From Dendrobium chrysotoxum (taxonomy: Eukaryota > Streptophyta > Magnoliopsida > Asparagales > Orchidaceae), in assembly GCA_019925795.1 (NCBI GenBank), contig CM034311.1, forward strand, positions 21,574,231 through 21,638,230: a DNA stretch of 64,000 nucleotides, written 5' to 3'. Under the pieces are notes generated by a model that searched no databases, had not been told where the DNA came from, and saw only the letters and a list, made by a program, of their open reading frames with translations. Positions 1 to 12,600 of this stretch are shown here, in pieces. Position 1 is the stretch's first letter. The number at the start of each line of letters is the position of its first letter. The position numbers were made by a program, and so were the translations under genes.

Positions 1-828
1 ATGAAAAATATATATTATATCAATTTTAAAAAATATTAAATAATTATTAAGCTTATTTTTATTATATTAGAATATCTAACACATTAATTCTTATATTTCA
101 AACTGAAGACTTTGATTGGGATAAGAAAGTCCTGTTTTCTTCATGCAAGAATTTTGAATTTGGTCAAAGCAGGAAAACTCTATAAACCATTAGAATTTAG
201 AAATTTTGGTTATATAGAAAGATACCAGTCATGCTTTTGACCTTTAAAAAAATAGAAAAAAATAGGGAAGTTCAGAGAATTTCGAAAAATATTTGTTTTT
301 GCAGACATAATTACAACTTTATTAGTGCAATCATTTTGGGTATTAGGAATTAAACCCCATAAAATCGTTATTTTTTTAGTGTGTGATCCAATTGCAAATT
401 TCTTAATAATAAACATTTTATAAGTATAAGAATAGAAATATTAAATAAATAATAATAATATTATTAGTCATGCAATTCATTATATGCTGTTATTTTTCTT
501 AATGTCATCAGCTATAATTGAGCAAAGTTCAAATGCATCTAACTTACATGATGAATTCATATAACTGAATGATTTTTTAGTACAAGAAATTTGACAATAT
601 TATAATACTTTTGAAATGATTAACTTAAAGATCTCTCACATGAGAGAGATTGTTGGACACTAAAAAAGCCTCAAATTTAGGAGATTATTCTGTGCGGTCA
701 CCGGACCGTCCAAAGGCGAATTAAGATGTGCCATGTCACCCGATACACATCAAAAAAATAACGTGATATATCCTGATTTACCTCTGAATCACATCTGGTG
801 ACCTCAAAGAATAATTTCACCAAATTTT
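1..828. other. Intergenic AT-rich DNA, no gene seen
   Basis: This lies downstream of the D-lactate dehydrogenase stop codon. It is AT-rich, with only short chance open frames. A GC-richer patch near 690-820 is unlike its surroundings but I do not recognise it. It is bounded on the right by a small palindromic element. Confidence 0.5.
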
Positions 829-956
829 GGCGTCATTTGGGATGACTTTCTTACTACTTATTAAAATAATTTTTCAGCACAATTTTCTAATTCAAAAAAT
901 TTTTATACGAGAAAGCTATTTTAAAAAGCAATAAGAAAACTATCCCAAACGAAACC
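829..956. mobile_element. Tourist-like MITE, 128 bp
   Basis: The left end (GGCGTCATTTGGGATGACTT) and the inverted right end (GGTTTCGTTTGGGATAGTTT) form imperfect terminal inverted repeats. The flanks are TTT and TTA, close to the TTA target duplication typical of PIF/Harbinger MITEs. It has no coding capacity and is related in its ends to the better-preserved element at 2017-2113. Confidence 0.55.
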
Positions 957-984
957 TTAGTCTGAAAAATATTTTAGTGAAAGA

Positions 985-1290
985 TTATTATAGAAAAAGG
1001 TTGTTAGTCCAGTGACAAATAAGTTTAGAGAGTCATCTTAAATCATTTAATCACATAATATATCGACCTTTTGATGACCCAATTACGAGAGTAAATGCAT
1101 TAGATCTAATCCATGTTAAAAAAAGGTAGAGATAAACCTAAAAAGATTTGATTAAAAAGTATTAAAAACATTTTTTTTATTAGATTTAAATCAGAATTTG
1201 ACTCTAAATAAGTCAAAATAGAGAAACAAGATTCATGTAACCGACTCGTATAATAGGATAAAGGCTTGATGTTATTATTGTAGTTATAAG
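985..1290 (+). mobile_element. RTE-type LINE 3' end, decayed fragment
   Basis: The stretch matches by eye the 3' end of the LINE at 59690-59990. It has the degraded region AGAGAGTCATCTTA, followed by a TTTGATGACCC block, and ends in AAAGGCTTGATGTTATTATTG, the trinucleotide-type tail of plant RTE LINEs. Many substitutions and stops are present. It is a 5'-truncated dead copy just downstream of the host gene. Confidence 0.7.
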
Positions 1291-1482
1291 AATATTAAAA
1301 TAATTAAACATCATGCATTGTCTTAATTTTTTGAGTTAAAATGTGCTTTGAAGACCCAACTTCAATTCCCTATTAATTCTCCCTCCCTTACAGATTATAG
1401 TACTTCCAATAATAGCTGAATATTAAAAAAAGTTGATTCAAATTACATGGAATAAGTTGCATAAACATCATAAAGATAGTGA

Positions 1483-1488
1483 TTTATT
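1483..1488 (-). promoter_or_regulatory. Candidate poly(A) signal of the D-lactate dehydrogenase gene
   Basis: The minus strand reads AATAAA about 52 nt past the TAG stop at 1540-1542. Plant near-upstream elements are loose, so this is only a candidate. Confidence 0.35.
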
Positions 1489-1539
1489 TTTGTATAGAAT
1501 TGCATGTAATAAAAAGTATTTAGGGTTTGAATTCTCACA

Positions 1540-1659
1540 CTATATGCATACATGAGGAGGAATGATCTTCCCAGGATTCATGATGTTGTTTGGATCTAAA
1601 ACAGTCTTTATTCTTTTCATGGTCATCAATGCCCCCATGCCAAGCTCTTCCTCAAGATA
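1540..1659 (-). CDS. DLD: DLD terminal exon
   Basis: 120 nt including the TAG stop. Acceptor TTTCAG. It encodes YLEEELGMGALM, LDPNNIMNPGK and a PPHVCI C-terminus, the usual end of the family. Confidence 0.94.
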   Translation of the reverse strand, partial: YLEEELGMGALMTMKRIKTVLDPNNIMNPGKIIPPHVCI

Positions 1660-4600
1660 CTGAAATATAAAGAAAATGTAAGCCAAAAAAAAGGTAATTT
1701 TAGTTCAAAAGAATGAAGAATGGAGAGAGATGCTGCATTAGTGAAACCAATGGCATATTCCCTTCACTTGTGGTTGAAAAAATATACACAAATAGGCAAA
1801 TAAAACTAAAAAACAGAAGAAAAATGTATGACACGATGTATGAAGTGATGCAAAAGACAAGAAATAATGGAGATTTACAAATCAATTAATGCGATAAGAA
1901 CATGGCGATAGGGAAGTTCCATGCGTATTCATAATCATATTGAAGATAATAGTTGGAAGCTTTGGTTACTAATCAAGAGGTTTGATTAGTTTGGGACGGC
2001 TCTCTTAATTGACTTAGGTTTCGTTTGGGACGGCTTTGTTACGGCTTCTTAAAGCAGCTTTATATTAAAAAGCTGCTTTATGAAGCAAAAAGAAAGCTGT
2101 CCCAAACGAAGCCTTAAATGCCCCAAAAAAACAACCATGTTGAAGATTATCCCTAGCACCATTTCGAAAATTCATTGAAGTCCATTTCACCCGTATACAA
2201 TATTAACACACAAGTTGTAGAGGTTTCAATGGTTTCCAATGGGCCGAAACATAGCAAGAAATTAAAGAGCTTTTCTACTAAATAAAATGCTCACAATGAA
2301 AAGAAAAAACACAGAGAGAAAATAGCATTGTTAGATAGAGACAGCACAGTTAAAGGGAGGATAAGTGATCGTGGATTGAATCCTGCCCAACCATGATCCA
2401 TTAGAGAAGTGGTAGGAGTGGATAAAACCACCTACCATATTGTTTAAGAGAGTTAGGATTGGTTATGCTCATCCACATAATGTTTCTCTATCTTCCTAAG
2501 TGCAGGTAGATACTTTGAGATGGTGGGGTGCTTGCAGCCACCTATAACCCAACCAAACACATTTGTGGCTTTGCCGGGGGAATGTAGTGTGCATAAGTGA
2601 AAGAAAAAAGAGAAAGAGGGAATGTAATGTGCATGAGTGAAAGAAAAAGAGAAAGGAGACGATATTTCTTTATTAGGGGCTTGCGCAATTTACCCCTATT
2701 TAACAAAGTGGTTGATGGTAGTAGACATGCAAGGCAACTGTAACATGGGGGAACTCTTAAATGAAAAAGTTTTAAAATGTAGGACAACATGAAATTGCGA
2801 TGTACATCAGCAACCTAGATGTAATTTACCCAAAATTCAATTTTGAATCCATGAATTAATCCAACTTAAAGTGCAATATTTCAGATCATAGAATAAATAT
2901 CTAAATACAGGTTTTGGCAGAAGGCCCAATCCTCTCAAAAATAGGGCTGTTGATTTAACCAAAAAAGACTGATAGCTTAAGAAATCTCACTTTCATTTTA
3001 CCGGTGCCAACACCATGCTCTCCTGTGCATGTTCCTGTTCAAAATTTATAAGATGTATCAATATTATGAGGTTTTCTCATCTTCCTAGGTTTCTCTGGTT
3101 AAGTTAATAAAAAAGAGAATATCCATCTTATTATTAGTTTTATCGTGAATGTATTTATGGTTATGCATGGGTCTGATATTGCTTATATCTCTAAACATGT
3201 AGCATGTACCTTCCATTGACAATGCCGTGTGAACCATAAAGTGGTTTAGGCGCTCTGCTTCTCGTTTCTGTTCCTCTTGCTCTGGGTCAAATAACACAAG
3301 AGTATGGAAATTTCCATCACCAGCATGAGCAATTACTGTGCTGCATAAAGCATAATTTGCATGCTGGTAAGGGATTTCAATGGTAAAAAAGCACAGCATA
3401 GTTCACTGCACCAAGCAGAAGTATCTTTCAAGCTTGTTATAAAGAAAAAATGCAATTACTGGATCAATAAATTTTTAATTATCACTTTTTCTCTTAATAA
3501 ACAGCATACCACAGCAATGGTGATTCATCAAGAATCAGTTTAGATTTTGATATGCAATCCGCAAGCTTTGATAAAGGAACACAAACATCCTGCAAGAAGA
3601 GAATGGATGAGAAGGATGCTGTATGGAAGGGATGTTTACAAAATATCATTAAGAATTATGAATCCTATGCGGAAAAATAGATGAGCTTTTCAATAAAAAA
3701 TATTTTATGGTGGTAGATAACATGCAGGGTATGCCAACGGGGAAAATTTTTCCACAGGAAACATGTTTTTCTTTTCAAAAATTCTTTTAGCTTGTGCAGT
3801 GATGTTGTATCACCAATAATTTAATAAAATTCTAAAAAATGAGACTATATCGTAATTTAATATCATAAGTAGATACTGACAAGCTTGAACATTGTAAAAG
3901 TTTTGATAAGATTTGCTAGCAAAGGCTCCCAGAATCTAACATCATCGGTAGACAATATGCCATCCAAGTTGAGATTCGTGGCATAAGAGATTGGATTTGA
4001 TGCTTAAATTTCCCGTCAAATAAACAACAAATCTCCGAAATGGTGCATAAATTTCAGCTTCAAATATAAAACCAACAAGCAAGAATGCATCTTTTGATGC
4101 ATTTCTTAGTTTTGTGCTTGTCAATACTTGCAGTAGGATTAATCGTTCATTAGAACAGCAGTCTTCATATGAGGACGCTAAACTAGATGCAATTTTAATT
4201 TACTTTTCATAACACAATGGCTCCAATGCCAAAATAGCCAAATTGATTAAAAACTGCTTCATTTTCTAGGTCTCTTCATACAAGTGGATCTCAGGATCCA
4301 TCACAACTCAAATCAAGTTATTCTATGCTTCTAAAAATGGTCGCTTGCTTCATGCATCATTATTTAGAAGTACGACTCAAATCTACAAATGCAAATTAGG
4401 CTGTAACAATTATTGAAACTTGTTACAAAGCTTCTCAAACAAAGATGTTTTCAGATATATTCTCCAGCTAAAATGAGTGGGAAAAAGACCATATATTACA
4501 TAAACAAAAGACTATCTAGGCATACCTTCTAATAGTTGTTCAAGGTGATCCTTTGTGATGTGCTTAGACAAATAGAGCATATCAGTCAGTAATAATACAG

Positions 4601-6560
4601 GGTGATTTCCATGCATACCACTGAATTTGTATATATTAATATTTTCAAAATCAAAATTTTTATATTTACTTATATAGCATTCTAATATCTAAATGACAAC
4701 AAAACAGACATAAAACACTATTTTATTTTAGATAAGCTACTATTAATGATATTTTTAATGTCATTTTAAAAATGAAGATGTTACATAAGTAAATATAAAA
4801 ATTTATATGTAAATACATAAATACATAATAATATATTATTCAATGGTATGTATGTAAATCCCCAAAAAAATATTATTTGTTTCTATTTTCTTAAGAGAAT
4901 AATTGCAAGAGTAAATCAATAGAAAACTCACAGTATAGCACCTAAGTTACATAATGAATTATTTTTTCTTATAAAGAAAACTACTTAAAAAATCAGAAAC
5001 AGTTCACAAATTCACTGTCAACTGCACCACCTTATTATTATGGAAATGAACCAAATAAGACTCAGTACAAAAGCATATTATGAAAACGAAAGAACAAACC
5101 AACCGTAATCATTGCTTCAAAATTAGGTGCCATAGCAAAACAGGCCCAAAGAGCCTCCTTCCTTATCTGTGGACAGAATAGCAAGCGGAAAGTTAAAGCT
5201 AGGTCAAAGAAAAAAAAACCAAATGCTTCTCATCAGACTTCATTGGTCGAATATTGCGTAGGAATTACAGAGTAAATAACCTAAATGTTAGATAATATGA
5301 AGGCTACATTGCTATACAATCTTAAAAGCTAATAGTCGCATTGATCAAATAGCAACCCTTTATACTTTTTTTCTTCGCATTTCTTTATAGAAGGTATGAC
5401 ATAGCATAAAACAGTTTTATTTTGTTTTATTTTTATTTTATTTTATTTATTTAATTGTTTTAAAGAGACAATAAGCAGAAGAATATTCACATTTTTACTG
5501 ATCACCTTCCACAATTCTGTTTTAGCATCCGGATCTTCAACGAAAACAAAATCAGAGCCATTATGTTCAGAAACAATCTTCTGGACAATAAGAGTCTGCT
5601 CTCGTGCATATGCTTCTGAAAAATTAACAAAATGGATCAAGAAATTTGAGTAAGATATGATAAACAGCACATGATGAGAATGAATTGAATCATGTTTCAA
5701 AAATAAATCTATAGCAGAGGAAAGTGCCATTAAAATCATTCAAGAAGAAATTCAGACTAGAGGTCAAGGTGTGTGCCTTACCAAATGCTTATTCAAATTG
5801 AAAACAGGATTTGGAGCCACCACAAGCTTTCTTTTTCTATCCCCTAACATCTATTAAATAAATATTAATAGCTTATTTAACTTCTTTGCCTAACTTTACA
5901 AATCTTGATAGCAAATTAACTTCAAAATTGCATTAAAACATTCTAATGGATTTTATTAACTGGCTGCACCTTTTTTTCCCCCTTATATTATTCCCTTCGG
6001 CAAAAAAGTTACATTTTTCAAAAGACTTCTCTATTTCAAATAACAAGGTATTCTCATCTTCCAACGAAAATTTATAAGCACAATAGTCATTTGGGCTTCA
6101 TATGAGGGTTCTAAGAATTCAATCTCCAAGGCTTTGACTCAAGCAATATATTCTATGGCTTATAAGGCATAGGGCATAGGTTTCGGTTTTGAGAACTAGC
6201 CGCTAGAATTGATAGCATTCCTCTTTTTCATTACATGAGTTTAAATCTGTAACCGCCTTTGTGCCCAAAATATATTTGTAATTAATTTTGTGCCCACCAT
6301 ATCATAAATAAAATATCTATGCTAGGTTTCTATTATTCAAATATCTTAAGAAAATCAAATTTTGGCTCAAGATCGGCTCAAAACCATTTGCTACGATCTC
6401 AAGCAGAGTAAGTTTATGGCTAGATTCAATCCATGCATAGCAAGCAAACTTCAACTCCAGATCTATCCGAGCTAAAAATCAATTCAATCCAATATGGATA
6501 AATTTTACTATCAGCAAACATATATACATGCACAAAAAAATTATAAATTCATACATATAA

Positions 6561-6635
<75 letters not shown>

Positions 6636-9600
6636 CGAAGAAATTTTGATTAAAATAACAAAATTTGCAACAACAATAATATGATGTACCCATCAATTGG
6701 GTGAATTGAACCCATATAAAATTCTTGTGTATTTTTTGTGTTGGTATTCTTTCATTTTTTTATCTTTTTTACTCTTTCTATGTTTACATTAGGCTTCACC
6801 TATTTTCAACATTAATTGTATGTGCACTATGAACTGAATTGATGATTACATTTAGAAAGGTTTACTATAAATTTTTATTGAGAAAAATTCGATACTACGG
6901 TATATTTTATAATTGTTAGCTTTCATTGCATATCATAACTGTTCATTATCTGACAAGAAAATACCTTTTTTGTCAGGAGAAGCATATTTCATGTTGAAGC
7001 TTGAAGTAAAAAATGATTACCTGTGCCAATAAACTCGAACATCAAGGTTGGAACTTCAGGCAATTTTTTTCCATTTGCAATATTGATAGCTTGCATCATA
7101 ACTTCATCCAAGAGTTCAACTCTTGAGACCTATACGACCAGGAGAAAAATCAGCACATATACTGCAACAGTTACTACAATCTTCAAATTTATGTTAAGAA
7201 CCCTGTAAAAACCTCAACTTAAGGCATCCATATAATGGTTTCATGGTTAATAAATAGAAATGTTTTAGAGAAACAATTTGGCGTACATCATTTATCTTTA
7301 TAGTTGGCTCATTTTTGGGGTTGAAGGTCTTAAATTTTGTAAAAACTCGCTAAGCACTTGAGGTAGGACATTCTAGGGTCTAGGGTACACAACAAACTAT
7401 TATGTAGATTCAGATGCAATTAACGGATGCAACAAACATGCAACTTTTATGGGAAAGTAGGTATTCATCTTGAAACAATTACTTACCGTTTTCACTGAAA
7501 AATGGTAAAAATCCAAATGAAACGAGAATTTTACTTTCTATTAAAACAAGAATATTAAGGATTACAAAAAGAACTATGCAGTTGAATTTCTAAACAATGG
7601 AAAAAAAATCATAAGGGGTAGTAGGAATAACAAGAAAATTTATTGGCCCGCACTTTTATTCACTATGCTTCAAGACAGATGATCCAAATGAATATTTTTT
7701 ATCTTTTTCTATGATATTGCAATTTTTCTTTTTCTTTGGCAATTATTAGTAATTGCCCCAATTGTACTCATTACACTATCTAATTAAAATATTCTGCATT
7801 AAAAAAATTATTCTATTTAGTCAACGGAGGTAATAGACCCAATTTGGAAGATCCTTGTTGGGAGCCAAAGGTTATTTCGTCTGAAGAGATCATATAACCT
7901 CACATTGAAAGCTTGTCAAGGGGTTAATTTTAGGCTGACCCAAGGCAACATAGAGTTCTGTGATTAATCAAATGCTCCAGCGAAACAATGAGCTCAAATG
8001 CTCAGCCATTGCAGAATAATTTGTGATATGCAACACACAAGAGCCTAGGATTTACAATGCAACCAAATAATGTATTAAATGGATAACATGCAAAAGAAAC
8101 AAGGATTAATGAATTAAATGCCACTATTTATATAAAAACTCGTTTGTAGGTGTAGACTCGAAAATACTTGAAAAAATAAGCAATAAAGCAATGATCAATT
8201 AATTCAAAGAAATTAACACGAAATTTGATCCACAACTAGCAATTGAACTTCTTTTGTACCAATTGAAATCTAATTTATAGCAAATTTGACCGAATAAGGA
8301 CTCTTGAAACACAATAACAAAAAATTTAGGAAGAAAAAGATTATGGTGAAAAATCACCAAGTGAAAATAATCCAAGTCCATACACCGGTAACAAGAGTTC
8401 TTTTACCCCGTAAGTAATTACACTTGTATTGCACCTGATGCAATCTCGTACCCAATAGGGACAGCAACTAAAAATACACAAGAATGACAATGAAAATTTG
8501 AAATTAATCATTTATATACCTCAATTCTTCTATTTATAGATTTTCTCAACCCTATATCAATGGATATGGTTGACACGAAATCAGTTCAATTCAATTCCAT
8601 TAATCCCTAAAATTCAAGTCTCAGTTTTAAGCTACTAATAGAACTCATCATCAATTCCATCTCAAATTTAATATTGCTCATGTGAAACGAAGCTAGAAAT
8701 CACTGTAAGTGTTACATAGATGCGAAACCCAACATGAAGCCATGTGAATTTCAAATAGCACACTAGATGTCCTCATCGCCTGTAAAGTGTGATAAGATGA
8801 ACTGTGAATGCCTTGTACCTCATCCAGTGTTGAAAGTAGCGACAATATAAGTCGTTGAAATTAAATCAGGTAAAACCACAGAGTCAAATACTGCTAATAA
8901 TAAACGGTAAAACTCAAATAATGGTAGGAACATCAACTCAGACCGTGCATGTGAAACCATATCCAAACAAGCATCTCAGTAGTAAGGCGGATCGTAAGTA
9001 CCCAATATAAAGCCCAAAGTTGTAGCGGTCAGATGAACCATAACAAAGCCTTAAAAGGAAATTCATATATTAAGTTCAAAGCATCCCAAAAACAATGACT
9101 AGAAGCATAGACATGACCTAAACCGTATCATAAATATGGAATCAACCACAAACCGAACTAACCAGAACTCATGCAAAACCATAGAAATCGACCTAGAACT
9201 AAGGAATCAATTCAATGAGAAAGATCACATTATAGACATGTTCAATAATAGAAATTAAATTTTATAATATAAAATAGAAATTGATCATTTATTTGTTTGA
9301 TATTTCGATGAATGTAAACTCAGATCTTGGCAGCAAGCTCGTGAGAAGTTATCCTGTGAGGTTTGCGAGCAAAAGAGGTCGCAAGACAAGATCATGAGTG
9401 TGGCAAGGGTACAAGGCGCTATGAATTTGGAATTCAACTAAATTGAGCGAATTTAAAATTCATCATAAATGAATTCTTTGAGGTGTTCAAAACCCTTAGA
9501 GAACCATCTTATAATTATTTTACTCTAAATCAAACACAACATCAACATCAAGCCTTTATCCTAATACATGGGGACGGCTATATGATTTCTTTTTCTCTAT

Positions 9601-12600
9601 AGTGTCCTGTTAAGAGTCAAACTCTCATTTAAATCTAATAAAAAAAATGTTATTTCTAATATTTCTAACCAAGTCTTTTTACGCCGTTTTGAGTTGGCCA
9701 ACTTTTTCTTTAAGATGCTCTTCTAATGAATCAAATTTTCTTGTCGCCATAGATCCCAAAAAAATGCTCTGATACCAATTTGATAGGATGGCATGCAGAA
9801 ATTTAGGAAAAGACTTGGCTGAAATCTGATTTCAGCAATTTCAGAAAACTAGCGACAAGGAAACCAGGAAAAGAATACACAATAACACTTTTTATTGAAG
9901 GTTTTATAAAAGAAAAGACAAGATACAAGTGGATCTTCAATTAGAGAAGAAGATCCGGCTCTCCCAAATCTCTAGCCGCTGGCCAGAGCCCAAACACCCT
10001 AAGAACAATCTAAATTAAGCAAACAACACCTTCCACTAACCCCAGGAAAATCACCTACTTAAAGCCAATAATAAACAACAAATACCCAAACAGCCCTCCC
10101 CTAATTCCCTCCGAAATTTGTCCTATTTTCTTAATTATTTCCCTCCCAAATCAACCCACAAATCTACCCTCTTCAATTAGGAGAAATTTCCTAATTAATC
10201 TCCTCCAAATAAGCCCCCAAATTTTCCCTCTTAAATTAGGAAATATTTCCTAATTAATCCCCTCCAAATCAGCCCCCAAATCTGCCCTCTTCAATTAAGA
10301 AATATTTCCTAATTAATCCCCAAAAAATCAGCCCCCTTTTCCTAAATAATTATCTCTCATATTTGATTTTAAATTAGATCTCTTGCCATAAATACTTTTT
10401 CTCCCAATAATAATTAAAACTTTCCTAAATAATTCCCCTTTGATAAAGAATCTTCCTAAATAACTCTCTCTTGATTAGAAAACTTCTTAATTCCCTCCCA
10501 ATCAAATCAACCAGTCCGGTCCATCGGCAAGACACCATTTAAAATTGGTCAAAAACAAACTCTGACAAGCCAATAAATCTTATACCTTTACCACAACACA
10601 CACATTTTAATTATGTTATATATCATTTGCACAACATATACATAATTAGATCAAATCCTAAAATAGTTCACCAAAAATTAGTGTGTTTCTAATTTAGTTC
10701 CAGAGTATCACATTTCTCCAATTTAGTCTATCAACATTAATCCAAAATATGATCCCGATTTAGTTCCTTGGCAAAATCCCTTGACTATGCAAAATTAATT
10801 CCGATTTAGTCCTTGAATGATAATTTTGGATCAATAAACTAAATCGGATAAATATGATATTTTGAGGCTAAATTAGTCAGATATGAATAGTCGGGAGACT
10901 AATTTAGAATTTAAACAATAAGATAAAAAAATATAATAAATTGCCTAGTAATAAATATTCTTCTATTATAAATATTAAGAGCAGCGGTCAACAATATAAT
11001 AAAAAAGATTGTCATGATTCGTACATCCCAAATGCTTCATCCGAACAAGATACAAGAAGAAACAGCAAGGAAGGTCATGTGATCTGTTAGGAAACACTTG
11101 AAGATTTCAAGAAATCCTATCAATCTTGGGAAAACAGCGAGAAATTTCCACATATCCAACGGAAAATCATAGAAAAAAATGAATTTTATTGCAATAACAC
11201 AAACAAAGGAAGAAAATAGCAAGATAAAATTGATCCTCTATTCAAGAGGAGAATCTTTCTCTCCCAAATCTCTAGACGCCACTAGAGCCCAAAAGAACCT
11301 AAGCCTAAAAGATCTCAAATTTCAGCCAAATTCAAGATGCCCTACCCCTAGGAAAACAAACTATTTAATATATACAATTCAAAAGGAAATCTCTAAACAA
11401 TCCCTAAATTTGAATTTCCCTCCTAACTCCCTCAAAAATCCTTCCTAAACAGCGTTTATGGACCGGTCGGCTCGATTGTGCGTACAGGAGAGGTGGAACT
11501 ATCCACCTCTATTCCGCCTGAGCTGGTCTCGTATAGACCGGTCTAACAATACTCCCCTCCCAAAGTGTTACCTTGTCCTCAAGGTGGAACGAACGAAACT
11601 GCTGCTGAAGCACTTGACTAATACCACCGGACTGAAAAATAAACTGACAATAGGTTGAACAATCCTTGCCTCGAGCATCTCCTTGATTAATCTATCAATC
11701 TCTTCATTCTGGATTTGGGGATGACGGTATAGATGAATACTGATAGGTGGGACTCCTTCCTTCAAGATGATAACATGCTCGCAGTCCCGCGAAGGATTCA
11801 ACCCTTGAACTTGTTGGAACACCCCTCGATACTGTTGTAGGGATAGTAGAATCATGTCTGGTGCTTCTATCTTCTCCCAATCTTTTTCTCCTTCCAAATT
11901 CTGCAGCTCCACTAAAAGTCCCACTCCTTCACCCTTTCCTCTCCTTGGAAGTGGCTCCAAAAGTGGCATCCCCTCTTCCTCCCCCAACATTTTCACCTCC
12001 TGATCTTTCCCTCTCCTTATTGGATTAGGGTTTCCTCCACTCCCTTGGTCACTGGTGGCTCCCCTTGCCTCTGGCGACGCCGTTTTGATCTGGAACTCGA
12101 GTATCTTTCTCACCATCTCCTCCATGATGGCAAACTTCTCATCGATCTTCTCATGGATGGCTGAAAATGGCTTTTTGAAATCTGAATTCTTTTCTACACA
12201 ATCTGATTTCAATTGTCCGATCCCCCCTTCCAATACTTCTACTTTTCTTCCAGCCATGGGTGCCCGAATCGAATAGCTCTGATACCAATTTGTTAAGAAA
12301 CACTTAAAGATTTCAAGTAAATCCTATCAATCTCGGGAAAATAGCGAGAAATTTCCACAAATCCAACAGAAAATCAGAGAAAAACAGAAATTTTATTGCA
12401 AGAACAAAACTAACGAAAGAAAATAGCAATATACAATTGATCCTCTATTCGAGAGGAGGATCTATCTCTCCCAAATCTCTAGATGCCGCTGGAGCCCAAA
12501 CGAAACTAAGCCTAATATATCTCAAATTTCAGCCAAATTCAAGATGCCCTAACCCTAGGAAAACAAACAATTTAATGTATACAATTCAAAAGGAAATCTC

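Noticed and set aside
3085..3399. A separate 104-aa small protein
   Set aside because: It is the HAGDGNFH exon of DLD read through into both introns.
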